From: Hemileia vastatrix
Lineage: Eukaryota > Basidiomycota > Pucciniomycetes > Pucciniales > Zaghouaniaceae
Length of the DNA: 64,000 nt
NCBI GenBank assembly: GCA_030280995.1
Contig: JASXTE010000008.1
Span: 25,760,693 to 25,824,692 of the forward strand
Direction of reading: 5' to 3'
Of the stretch, positions 21,459 to 33,179 are shown piece by piece. The notes beneath the pieces were generated by a model. It was not told the DNA's origin and made no database searches. It saw only the letters and a program-made list of their open reading frames with translations. How positions within the stretch are numbered: the stretch's first letter is position 1; each line of letters begins with the position of its first letter. Made by a program: the position numbers and the translations under genes.

Positions 21459-24400
21459 ATGATGGAAACCACCACTACTTACAATTCAAGCAGCGCACGC
21501 TATGCTCGTGGATTTGCAGACGTTGCTGTTGGCACTGGAGCACCAATGAACTCTCCTTCAACGCGACCCTGTTTTTTATCTGTGGAATTAAGCACCCAAA
21601 AGCTACGAGGAGTAATTATTGATGACCGTTTGGATGTCATGTTATCTGACGATGTTAATTTTGACACAGAGCTACCAGAATATGGGTAAGAAGTTTATTC
21701 ATGAGAACTTGGCATTCTTCTTTGGTATCCCGAAGTGCGAACATTATTTATCTTTGTGTGTACTGACTCGATTGCGGAGGTTAGGACCAGAAAAGGTTGC
21801 CACATATCTGGAGAATCTTGCACAAGCCCAACTCACATGCACGTTAAGGCTGTTGACATTCTTATTGAGCGCATTGCTGCTCAATTTGACGTTAGTCGTA
21901 TTAAATGTATAAGTGGTTCGGCTCAAGTAAATATAATGATCAATTTTCTATAATTTGTGGCGCCTAGAGCTCTCATGTAATCTAATTTTTTGGGGTATTA
22001 CAGCAACACACTTCAGTTTGGTGGTCAAAAGCCGCTTCAGCTCTGCTTGCCAGACTCAATCCGCACAAGCACTTATTCGAGCAACTGACGGCGGATCAAA
22101 CTTGGACTTTACCAGATCCCCCCAACTGCCAGAACTTGACAACGGTGTCTGAAGCACAATCTCTCGAATGGATGCTAGGGGGCCCACATAAAGCAGCAGA
22201 GAAAATCGGAGGTAGAGTGTTTTGTCGCTTCACAGGTGAGAGAGCATGTCCGTATAAATCATATCATTATAAACCGCTTAATAATCGAAAATGGGTTATA
22301 GGTGCTCAAATAATGCACGTTCAAAGAACAAGGCGAAATATTTTAGAGGCTACAGATAGTATTTCCTTAGCCCCATCTTTTTTAGCTAGCCTATTCCTTG
22401 GAAGGTACGTTTATTTCTGATATATTCATCTTGTGATTACATCAAAATAAAATTTCTAAATGATTTTTATCATAATAAAGCATTGCTCCTTTGAATGAAG
22501 CAGACGCGGCCAGTATCAAGTAAGTATTCAGAGGCTCCCTTTGCTGAAAATTCTTGTAAATTGACCTAAAAAAGTTTGTGGAACGTGGTGGAGCGCAAAT
22601 GGGATCACCAAGCTTTGAGTCTGGTTATGGGTACAGATCCTTCAAGCCCAGAATCTCACAAGGAAGCTGCTAAGCTTTCTAATAAACTCGGCCAACCTGT
22701 GCTAGATGGATCAATATCGGTCAGCATCAAATTGTGCTCATTCATGTAGAGAGATTCTTATCAGCAGTAGTTGTGCATCTATAGTTAGGAAAAATTGGAA
22801 GTTACTTTGTTCGGCGCTATGGATTTGATCCTGGTTTGTGTAATTATAATCAGAGAGGAATAAATAATTGGTTCTCACCATAAAATTTCAAATATCCATT
22901 TTCAGATTGCCAAATTTCTAGTTTCATTGGAAATCCTCTGGCGATGTTCTTGAGTTTTCGCTTGCAACCCAAAGACGTTCTTCTCTGGATGGGCGACACT
23001 AATAACGACATGCTAGTTTTTCCAACTACATCTTATCTTCCTGACCCAGCCCGGCGGATTTTGCCTAATCCTATTGGAGGCAAACACTTGGATTCCAAGA
23101 AAAACCCATACGTCACAGTTTTGGAGTATGTGTGGTTTTTCATATTAATGAGAGAAAAACCACAATGGACTTATCCACTCTGTACCCTTATAAGATACAA
23201 AGATGCTGGCATAGCACGGACATTTGTACGAGACGCTTACTGCAGCTCTTCATGGAAAGCACTTGATAGTTTAGTGGCGTCAGTCCCAGAGGGAGGACGT
23301 ATAGGGTACGTCTATCCACATGATGCTCATTTCTTAACACAGGAGAAATAACACTTAAAGAGGATTTTTTATTCCCCAGACTAGATGATAAACTGTTTAC
23401 CTTTTTTTGGCCACATGGGGAGAGCGCAGGATGGCAAGGTATTTCAAGGTTCGAATTAGGTCAAAGGAAAGAAGAATTTAGCGATCGACGAGCTAATCCT
23501 CGCGCATTACTTGAGTCACAATGTAAGGCTGGAAAGTTTACACATTTTAATCATATCAATCCCAATGGCTATTCCTAAAAATGATGATTTTGGTTCTTTT
23601 GACCCTTTTCTCTTGGGAATACATCATGCTATGTTTCAATTCCACCGTTACTAAACACTAGTTCTTTCTATGCGAATTCAGCTTGCTAGAGCTTTTCAAG
23701 GCACATGTGCAGCTCAAGCATCTTGTAATTACACTCCGCATTTGACCAATTTTCTAGAGTTTGATCCATTTGATCGTTCGATTCTCCCAAAGCGACTGAT
23801 TGTAGTAGGCCAAGCTAGTGAAAGCCAAGTTTTACTTGATCTGCTGGCCTCTGTGATTGGTTGCCCCGTGTATCAGCCTGCTTTCCTTTCTCCAGCCGCC
23901 TACTCATCAGAATTTCGTGGACCTCAAACTGCAATCACTGCTAGTATTTTAGGGGCCGCGTATAAAGCGGCTTGGACTTACTCGTGCTACAAAGGCAATA
24001 TTCAACAATATTCAAACTTTCTGGAAGATGTGTTTTCTCATCGATCTTATAGGCTTCGTGGAGCTCAAAAAGAGGGAAAAAGATCATCGGTTTCAATTAT
24101 TAACAATTCAACGGCAAGTTTCGAAGCCCCTGAAGCTAATAATCGAGGAGCAACTTCCGAAATCAACACACGTCGTATGAGTTTCTCTACGTTGAAAATG
24201 GCCCAAGGTCTTCCGACTGCTAAGTCAGGCTCCCCAACAACGCCTACCAGTGGCTCTATATTAGTCGTCCCAATTCATACAAACCCAGATGATGCCGAAG
24301 CCGGCCTAATCAAAGTTGCTGAAGCTGATGAAGATTTGTGAGTGTGCCCTGACTATCTTGGATTACTTATTCAAAGTATCTGATTCTTCTCCCTTTTCTA

Positions 24401-24479
24401 AAACAGATTTCAACGGTACGGAGGACAAGTAGAAGAATTTGCAAGGCTAGAATTCTATATTTCGCGGGGTGTTTTGTAG
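21459..24479 (+). CDS. XKS1: D-xylulose kinase, 12 exons, one apparent frameshift
   Basis: Cytosolic FGGY kinase that phosphorylates D-xylulose with ATP and feeds the pentose phosphate pathway. Exons: 21459-21685, 21791-21926, 22004-22235, 22302-22404, 22481-22519, 22575-22719, 22785-22833, 22906-23125, 23195-23522, 23662-24337, 24407-24479 (the frameshift falls in the ninth block). Family landmarks in order: VELSTQKLRGVI, FDTELPEYG, ISGSAQ-QHTSVWWS, CRFTG-AQI, LLWMGD, RALLESQ-FLSMR. All joins are in phase except one: near 23346 (TTAACACAGGAGAAATAAC) the frame must shift to continue into EITLKEDF. The ATP-loop GTSD motif is replaced by GDTNND, which is unusual. About 740 residues, longer than the usual 570-650, owing to a Ser/Asn-rich insert near 24080-24330. 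Single-copy host gene in appearance; it may be a pseudogene or contain a sequence error. Confidence 0.88.
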
Positions 24480-25320
24480 AAAGATATGAAATGAAGTTTT
24501 GTTAAATCGAAATGAGATGATTAGTATGAATTGTTTCGAATATAGCGAGTGGCTCACTTATCATACCCAATAATTCAAAATTTTGTTACCCCTAGGAATG
24601 ATCAGGTGTAGTGTCAACCAAATTAAGGCGTTACACCACACTGCACTAGTAGCCAAAAATTTAATCAATTCTACAGATGAAACAAGTGGTGATACATAGA
24701 AATTTTTGAAGACTAAAAAAAGAAAGTTACAATTTTTATGCTGCTGGAAAAGTATGATGGTTAACATTTTATACTGTTTAAAGTTGGACCATCAACATAA
24801 ATGATTTATAAGTTTTGGATATTATTGTATAAGTTGTAAATAAGATAAATTGACCGATATTTTGCTCCACTAGCTGATACATTCAATGAAATTCACTGTC
24901 ATACAGTAAGCAATGAACAATTGAATCAGAATATTTACAAAACCTGTGGTTCGAAAAGAATGCTTCATCTTATTTGAGCCCATGTAATATTGAAGCAACC
25001 CCTATTTTTGATTATCAACTCTCGTTAAAAGGCGTAGCTATTTTACAAATTTATTAAAGTTTGACTGGAGTTATTTTGAACCATAATTGAATCTATGGAT
25101 TAAGAAAAAAGGGCCATTTGCAATTGAATTTCTTTCAATATAAGATCAGGTACATCCCTTAAAAGTAACACCTATTGTATACTACATCTTAACCATTTTC
25201 TTTCTAAAAATTTCTTGACTACTGATGCTCTCCATCTTTTTTTCATACAACTATCATTACACCAATACACTAAGTTTTGGTGTCTTTTAGACTTTTTTGA
25301 TTCCTCTCTTACATATAATA
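24480..25320. other. intergenic DNA downstream of the xylulokinase gene
   Basis: No gene or repeat recognised; AT-rich with no open frame above about 70 codons that looks coding. The last 60 bp approach the MITE at 25321. Confidence 0.6.
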
Positions 25321-25517
25321 GGGGGTATCAAAGTTAGAAATTTGTAATTATTTAAAAGGTATTTCACAACACAAAAAGAAAGCCACAAACTTGACATTAA
25401 TTCTCAGTAAAAAGGTGTTTTTGGGACACAATATGGTATATTTAAAAAAATAATTGTGGTTTATTTGGTGGAAAAAAGATGCATTTTGAAATAAAAGTTT
25501 TCTAACTTTGATACCCC
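25321..25517. mobile_element. 197-bp MITE related to Harbinger B termini
   Basis: The start GGGGGTATCAAAGTTAGAAA is mirrored by TTCTAACTTTGATACCCC at the end. It has no coding capacity, and the GGGGGTATCAA start links it to the B family as a non-autonomous derivative. It abuts the GGGGGTGTCAG end of the next element six bases later. Confidence 0.8.
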
Positions 25518-25523
25518 TTTATA

Positions 25524-26600
25524 GGGGGTGTCAGTTCTGTAAAATCTGCACTTAAATTAAGTGCAGTTTTCAAACCAAATTAGCACTTAAATTTTGTAAA
25601 AAAGTCACTTATTTCAAAAATGGGTGTCAGTTATGACCTCAAATCAGCTCTTTTTTCCCAATTTTTTTTTCACAACCATATGTTGACCACATCATCACTT
25701 CCTTGCACACTCCATCCCTGTCACATGAGACACCCAGACTTCCATCCCCTCATCAATGCTCAGCACACATTCCTAACCAAGATTTGAAACATTTTATTGT
25801 GACATTTTAACCAGGCATTTTTTTTCCTTCTTTTTTTATATTTTCAACCTCTTAATCTCTTCTATTGTAACATACCAGTTTCATTATGCCTCCCAGAAAA
25901 TCCAGCACTCAAAAGGAAACTCAAAAATATGCTACATCACAAAGTTCTTCCTGTAATTCAAGCCCCTCACCAGAGAAATCAAAGTCTGGAGAGCTAAAAA
26001 AGGAAGATTATCTCATCATCATCAACTTCCTTAAAATTACATCAAATAATGATGCATTTTTTGGATGTGAGATGTCCACCCAAATTGGATGTCAACCTTC
26101 ATCAAAGATCAATGGCTTCATGTTGATAGAAAATGAAGTAAAAAATAAAACAAAAGGCAGAATCAACATCAATCCTAAGAAAATGAAGGAGAAGTTCAAA
26201 AGTTATCAATACAAATATAAAAAGGCTCATTTTGCTTCCACTTCCACTAGCTTTGATATTGATGATGATGACTTGGAGATTGGAATTACAACTGTTTCCA
26301 AAAAGCTCCATGTCATGTGTCCTTGCTATGAGTAAATGGAATATATTTTTGGTGCTTGAGTTAATGTCAACCCATGGGTTATACATGATACCACTAAGGA
26401 TATACACTTGGGATCTCAACAAGCCAATAATCTTCCTGTCACCAGACGGCCTACACACAAGATCAAGGGTGTTCCTGAGTAATTTAGATTGGAAAATGTA
26501 ATTGAGGACTACTTCAAAGCACAGAGGAATACTTCAAGGAAGTGATTTGAAGATATGTCAAAGATAAATTACTTGCTTTGAGATAAGTTCAATGTGAAAT
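25524..26600 (+). mobile_element. Harbinger A-family fragment (left end plus Myb-like gene)
   Basis: The GGGGGTGTCAGTT terminus at 25524 is followed by the GCACTTAAATTAAGTGC palindrome and DNA colinear with 7148-7770, then the Myb/MADF-like gene. No right terminus or transposase is seen before 27300, so the right limit is approximate. Confidence 0.75.
25886..26600 (+). pseudogene. Myb/MADF-like protein gene, 3' end decayed
   Basis: ATG 25886 opens a 149-residue frame: a Ser/Lys-rich start, then LIIINFLKITSNND, GRININPKKMKEKFKSYQYKYKKA and an acidic stretch. It aligns along its length with residues 1-165 of the intact gene at 15115-16518, so it is the A-family counterpart. A TAG-like stop at 26333-26335 ends it where the homologue continues, and further family-like residues appear in the same or shifted frames to about 26600 with several stops. 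It would bind element ends; it is probably non-functional. The same gene is worse preserved at 7440-7770. Confidence 0.7.
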
Positions 26601-27326
26601 AATAATGTATGGTAGAGTAACACTAAAATTAAAGGGATCTCACAAAGGGTTGCAACTTAATAATCAAAATAGATTTTATGAGTTTTAGAAGTTTGAATAT
26701 AAATTGATTATTAAGAAAGGTAAGAAAAAATAATAGACTTATACAAATTTTATTACTATCACAACAATATTATAATTTAATTCTAAGGAATGTCAAACCA
26801 AATCCCCCAGTTATATAGACAAATCCACCTTGCATTAACCCCTTTAATAAACTGCTCTTAGTTTATCACTGACCCTCCAATATAGCCCAAAGATCATTTA
26901 ACCTTACTCCTATTCCTACTCACAGATCTTTAATTTCCTTTAACCTCAAAATAACCCAACATTGAAACTATAATATCAATCTGAGCACTAATACACCACA
27001 CACTTGCTTAAAGTTGAAAAGTATAAGAAGATGATTGAATAATTTAGTTTTAATGTTAATATATCACAGCTACTAATGGTTTTGAATCAAGACAAGAAAG
27101 TAGAAAAGAAGTTACTAGGTAGATGTTGCTTTTTGTGCTTTAAGTATGGATTTGTGTATCGATATATGGATTAAAAGATTGACTTTTGCTATGAGTGTCA
27201 CATGGCACGTTACAGATTCCTGGGTATAAAATGCAAGCTCTGTTGAGCATAAGAACTATTCATTTCTTTCTTCTTTAAAATTTTTTTTTGAGTTTTGTAA
27301 ATAGATCATAATTTTATATCTTTACT
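26601..27326. other. AT-rich spacer
   Basis: No gene, terminal repeat or tandem repeat recognised. It contains short pyrimidine-rich stretches upstream of the ATG at 27327 that could belong to the following broken gene. Confidence 0.5.
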
Positions 27327-27792
27327 ATGACCAATAATAATGACCCCTCCCCTAATAATTCTCATCCCCAAGCTGATGGCAGGATTCCCATGCGCCAATT
27401 AAAGATAGGGTGCACATCCTGCATCACCATGGATCTCTTTTTTGTGGAGAGCACCATGTCCTGAGGCCCTCACAAGAAGTGTAAGTTTTGTTGATGGCAT
27501 CAAGTAGCATGTGATATTTTGGAAAATAAACCAGAAGTCAAAGGTCAATTCTTGACTACCAAATTTTGTTTTATTGCCAAAGATCAAGCAATTGTCAAAG
27601 ATATTTGGGAGAAACCCATTGAAAAAGATTTGATGGTAGATGGCACTGGGTATATATTGGTTCAGAAGGAGAGAATGAAATCTCCGGTTGTGTAGCTGGT
27701 CTGAAGCAAGGGAAGAGACCAGTGGCTCCAGATGAAGAGGTTGAAAAATTAGTCAAGGGTTAATTGGACCTGGTAGTGGAGGTAGCTCCTAT
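27327..27792 (+). pseudogene. unknown Cys-rich gene, 5' part (split by gypsy)
   Basis: From ATG 27327 the plus strand encodes an Asn/Pro-rich start, then IGCTSCITMDLF and KKCKFC-x-WHQVACDI. The paired cysteines suggest a small zinc-binding module. After that comes KGQFLTTKFCFIAKD. Three or four stops interrupt it. At 27792 it is cut by the gypsy insertion (target CCTAT), and the frame resumes after 37418 without loss. I do not recognise the family; it could be a host gene family or cargo of an older element. Confidence 0.5.
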
Positions 27793-28968
27793 TGTCAGCC
27801 TAGATATCCCTAGGACTGAGTATTTCTTATGCTTAAAATAAGATAACCTTAAGTAAATTAAGCTTATATCTTAAAAATAAGGTTAAAACAATTATATATA
27901 TGATTATAATACATATATATATAATAATTACACTATTATATAACTTATAGTAGTTTAAATAGCTTATCCATAGCTTAATAATACTTATTAAGGTGTTAAT
28001 GGAGTCATAATATACTTATCTTAAGTGATATTAAGTAATTATGGACATACATAAGCTTAAATGTATACATAAATCTCATATTCAGTGAAATATGCAGTAT
28101 ATTATGTATATTTAGGTCTATAAGTGGGTTTTAGCCTCTTAATAGCCTATAACCTTTGTTTTTCTGCTTATTTTAGGTCATATGGACGAAATCAGTGGAT
28201 TCACAATGCCTACAGAAGCATAGACATCTATATCAGGCACATACACTCAGTTTGGACAACTTAATCTGCTTCCTTAGATGGATATTCACAGATTTATGGG
28301 TTGGGAGGTCATTGCTGGGTTAATGTGGATGCTTGGGGATTTTATTGAGGGCTCGGACACTTCATTTGTTTCTTTTATATGCTTTGGGTCTTATTAAATC
28401 TCTTTTGGATTGCTTATTTTACCTGTTTCTTTATGGTATCCGCTTTCATCTGGATTTTCTATTTATGGTATAGGTCTGTGTTATAATTAATTGTGATGGA
28501 GGGTCCTTACTGGAGGTCTGAGTGTTGAATCTGCTTGAAGTGGAATCTATGGGGAGGTGATGGGCCCTCACAGTGCTGTAATTGCCAGGGATAGCAGTGA
28601 CATCATCTGGATTGAAGGTCTGTGCACTCCAGGGGATTTGGGTATAAGTAAGGAGGGATTTTGATGGTTATTTATCATCATTCACTTACTAAAATTCAAA
28701 CAAACAATACAATACAATTATTAGCATTTAGAAATATATTATAAAGCCATTATAAATTGATATTATCTTTATATAAGCTATAACTATATTATATTCATCT
28801 ATTTTCCACCACTAGCACGCATTTAAATCCAAGTATTGTGAGTTTTATTTGAGTATAACTATTTTATTAGTCATTCCCTGAGGTTTAATCACTAAATAAT
28901 TTATCAATAAGTAGTAGGACCATAAATAAATACTATTATATCATACTAAAATACTAGATACACTGACA
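27793..28968 (+). repeat. gypsy 5' LTR
   Basis: 1176 bp, TG to CA, same length as the 3' LTR. The sequence just after it (ATTGGGGGTCTTTCC) should include the primer binding site, but I could not assign a tRNA. Confidence 0.93.
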
Positions 28969-29475
28969 ATTGGGGGTCTTTCCTTGATTATTGTTGATTT
29001 TTTAGTATAAGCCTTAGGACGTGATTTTTACTTAGTATAGCTCAAAAACAACCAAATATTTGGGTCTGCTGCATATTAGTGGGTCATCATAACTCAGTGA
29101 TTGCGAAAAAGAATCCTTATAATAATTGTACTAATTTTTTATCATAAAAATTAGGTATTTACAGTAGTAACTGTACCCAATATAAACCCAATTTCATTTG
29201 GTATTTGGACACCAATATAACACCCAATTAAATTGGTATTTGGTTAAAGCTTGGTAAGCTAATAATTCACCCTTATAAAGGTCTATTTAAACTTATTATT
29301 ATATTTTTAACAGATTTTTTCAAATTTTTCTTATATTTTTTAAATAAATAAAGATATAAATTTGAGTAAGCTCCATTGCTTTTTTATTAGTAATAACATT
29401 GCTAATAACTTTTGTCTACTAATTCCATAGAGTTTTTCCTTTCTGTAGACATGATATATTGTAATTCTTAACAAT

Positions 29476-32405
29476 ATGAGTGCTCTTCAGGACAGTGTAA
29501 GTGAAAAGCCTGCTTATAATACCAGGTCTAAAACTAACAAAAACTATCCAGGACATAACCATGGAGGGTCAGCAATACCCCCAGGCAGAGAACATGAGCA
29601 TAGAGGAAAAAGACGCCCTTTTAAAAAAGATAACTATAAAAAAAAAGTCTCCTCCTCTTCAGGATCAACTGTCCCACTTGGCCAAATAGGTTCTGAAGTT
29701 GGAAGAATCCAAGTCACTCATGTTCAAAGAGGTAGAGCAATTACAGAACAATTGCAATGTAGGGTTTCAGCAAATGAATCAGGCACTGGCAGAGCTAAAG
29801 GGAGGTCAGCCAAGTCAACCAAGTCAGCAACCCCCTATCCCAGGCGGGTCAACTCACTCCCAGGAGAAAATCCTGGTAGACAAATGGAAGTGGGACTGGT
29901 TCCATCAACAATGGACCAGCCACAGCTGCAACAGGGATCCACCACCTCATCAGACTTCCTCAGTTCACCCCTACAAAGGAAAAAAGCGCCAAAAATCAGG
30001 ACTGGCATCTATCCCATGGTAAGTAGATTACCCTCTCAGATTGAACACAATACTGACAATTACAATATATGTAATCCTATTGATGTTAAATCTGTGCAGA
30101 AAATAGAGGAGGATTTAAGAAATTTAGGTTTTGATGTAGATACACCTGACTTGTCTTTTGTCCACAATAAAAGTACTATTCATAATGATAATACAGTTAA
30201 TCCTCAGTTTCCACCACCTACTAGTGAGATGAGAAGCTCACAGGAGAGTGAGAGAATTGAAAAGGAAGACATGGAATATTTTAACAATAATCCAACTGTC
30301 CATAGAATTGTTTCAGCATTGTGGAATAGAATGACTGATTGTGAGGAACAGACAGTTAAACTCACTAGTGATACAATTTCATCCTTGACATTAAATATTT
30401 CTCAACTGGCAACACATAATAAAGAATTAGAGAAAGAACATTTGTCTCTAACTCTTAAATATGATTCATTGAGTAACAAATATAGTGAACTTTCAAACAA
30501 ATTCTGTGAGTTAGAAAAATTGTATGAAGCACACTTGTTAAAAACTGAATCAAGAACTAAGTTATCTTTTGCCCAGACAAATCAAAGTTTCTCTGAGCTA
30601 CTACAAAGATTAACTAAAGTTGAGATTGAAACTGCCAATCTACTAATGAACCAGGATAATCATAAGTATACTCAATATAATAATAATCCTTTAATTGGAA
30701 AAAGTGAATCTCATTCCTTCCCTATACCACCACAACCAAAACCATCTGGTGGTAGTGTCAAATCTGAAAATTTAAGTCACAAATCTGTACAGAAGGAAAT
30801 ACAAGACCATTTATCAAAAGTAAATGAGTTATTGAATTTACCTAAGATTAGTGAGATAAAATCCAATCAGAAAAACTGGCCTAAGATAGATCAGTACCCA
30901 ACTTATGATGGGGAAGCCAGCTCTGATTGGCAACATTTTATTCAAAGAATTGACAACTTGAAATTCTCATATAAGTTACCAGATGAAGAAATAACATCAA
31001 AATTAATTTCTTTATTTAAGGATGTTTCTTTATTATGGTTTGAAGCTGTGTTGAGTGAGGGCAAAGATTACTCTTGGGCTGAATGGAAACAACTTATTGA
31101 AAAACAATTTGGAGGTTCTAAATTCAGGCTTACTCAGCAAAGACTTTATGATAAAACTAGGTACAATCCCTTGAATGGTGACAAACCTATGGTATTTTTA
31201 ATGAATTTAAATAAAATATTAAAAGCCATTGAGCCTAATATGGATTTTAAGCTATGGAATGATAAGATAATATATAAATTACCTATATCTGTCAGAGACA
31301 TTGTTGTAGCTAGAACAATTAATGTTACTGAATATTCTGACTTTATTAATATTTGCAATGAAATATTATTAAACCATAAGTATGAATCAAGGTATTCCAC
31401 TTATAAACAAAATGTTGAACCTGTGAAAAATCAGAATTCAAAAACACTTCAGGAAAAGCAGAAAAAACCTACTGCACCTGTAGTACCTAAAAAGTATGAA
31501 ACAAATACTTGTTATAAGTGTAACAAACCTTGGATTAAAGGTCACAAATGTGAGAAAAATATAAATATTGTTGAAAATCAACATGAATATGAAACTGAAA
31601 CTGAAAAAAGTAAAGAATCAAGTGATTATGACAGCAATATCTCATATAGTGATGAAAATGAAGTCTTTATGTTGGAAGTTGATTTGTCCATCTTTGAAAA
31701 GCCAATATTAAATATGGACTCAAATGGATCTTTAATGAATTTTGAGGATGCTGAAATCATTAAAGATATACAAGCTGATAACTTTAAAATGACACCTATC
31801 ACGGTTCCAGCTATCATTTCTGGTGAAAATGTTAATATAGTATTTGACACAGGAGCTGCTGGTTCTGTTGTTTCTGCTAATACATTACAGAAAATTGATA
31901 GTGAATATAAGTCTAAGCTTGAACCCCTTCAGAGTAAAAATTGGAGGGGTTTTGGATCAGTGCTACACCACATTGGTAGATACAAAGCTGCTGTTTTATT
32001 TAAACATCAACATGGTTATGTAAGAATAACTTGTGACTTTGTAGTAATGGACAATACTAACTGTAGTAACTGCTTTATCATTGGAAATGATATTCTGACT
32101 AAGTTTGGTGTGAAATTAGACCCTGCTAATAATAATTTTACAATTGGCATGAATGGTAAAAGGAAATTTAAAATAAATTCTTTTAACACAGTCTTACACA
32201 TTGAGTCAGTAACAAATTTTCCGTGTAAAGGAAGAGAATCCAATGAGATAGAACTTCTGGAAACAGAAATTTCTAAAGCATCATTTGGCACTCAGATAAG
32301 TGAAGCTGAGAAAAATAATATTTTGGACTTAATTAAAGCATTTCCAATGGCTTTTGCACATGGTACAAATGAATTTGGCCTTGTAAAAGATCATGAGATT
32401 AAAAT
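29476..32405 (+). CDS. gypsy Gag-protease region
   Basis: ATG 29476 opens about 975 residues without a stop. A Ser/Gln-rich N-terminal third is followed by a coiled coil around residues 290-350 (repeated LSNKYSELSNKF). A retrotransposon gag domain spans about 465-640 (YPTYDGEASSDW, LLWFEAV). A zinc knuckle follows near 679 (CYKCNKPWIKGHKC). The retropepsin-like protease has its active site at FDTGAAG near 791, with FIIGNDIL further on. The frame reaches the AAAAT target site, where a solo LTR interrupts it, and then continues into RT at 33185, so gag and pol were one frame. The product forms the particle and processes the polyprotein. Aside from the solo LTR this half looks intact. Confidence 0.92.
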
Positions 32406-33179
32406 TGTCACGCGCCACGTGACACTCGAGGCGAAATTAACTCAATAAATCAATAATATCGAGTCCTACATCTATACTCAAAGCGCAGAAAGCAATTCTC
32501 CATAGCAACTGCGATTTTTCCTTTGTGTACTTACTATTTAACTGCGCTAGCCTAAACTCTAAATCTAAATTAGTCAATCTCCCAATAGGGTACCTTAGTC
32601 CTTTTCAATAAGCGACGCACAGCGCTAGGATCAACAAAATAGTACAGTAGTAGTTTTTTCATTAAAGTTTTGTTAATTAATTAAAAAGGGGTATATTGAG
32701 CATGGACGGATATTTAGTGAAGAGGGTCTAAGTGTATGTTAGTAATGGTCAATGGAATGGGCATACTGCGATGGAAGGGAGGTCAATGCGAGGAGGAACA
32801 AAGGATATAAAAGGAGTTGGGTATTTGGTTCGATATTCCTTAGAATTAAATTATAATATCGTATTTACATTAATAGTGGAAAAACCTTAAAAGTTAAAAC
32901 ATTGTTATTGTATCTTTCTTTTACCTTCTCAATATTCATTTCTAAATCCTAAATCTTTGACTATTGAGTTTCCAACCCTTCGTGAGATTTTAAGAATTAT
33001 TATTACCTTGGAACTAGTTTATAATTCTTCTCGAACAAACCTCGAACCTATAGCTATTACTTCGAGTGACCTTCAAATAATTTCCTCGAATCATTCCTCT
33101 GTGCTTCGAAGAAGTTTCTAAATCCCTCATCTCACTTTCAGGAACATCCTCGACCTTGTGCGTAGGTCGTCCGGTGACA
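32406..33179. mobile_element. solo LTR (774 bp) inside the gypsy pol frame
   Basis: It begins TGTCAC and ends GTGACA, with AAAAT on both sides (32401-32405, 33180-33184). It has no coding content. Base composition differs sharply from the gypsy around it (CpG-containing motifs such as GACGCACAGCG). Excision on paper of the LTR plus one AAAAT rejoins the gypsy frame. A TATAAAA lies at 32806-32812. No other LTR of this family occurs in the window, so recombination to a solo LTR is the simplest account. Confidence 0.9.
32806..32812 (+). promoter_or_regulatory. possible TATA box of the solo LTR
   Basis: TATAAAA within GGATATAAAAGGAG, just past the middle of the LTR, where a retrotransposon promoter would lie. 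Supports the plus orientation of the solo LTR; motif evidence only. Confidence 0.45.

Noticed and set aside
21459..24479. Glycerol kinase or gluconokinase instead of xylulokinase
   Set aside because: The FDTELPEYG, SGSAQ-QH and ALLESQFLSMR landmarks fit fungal xylulokinase better than other FGGY kinases.
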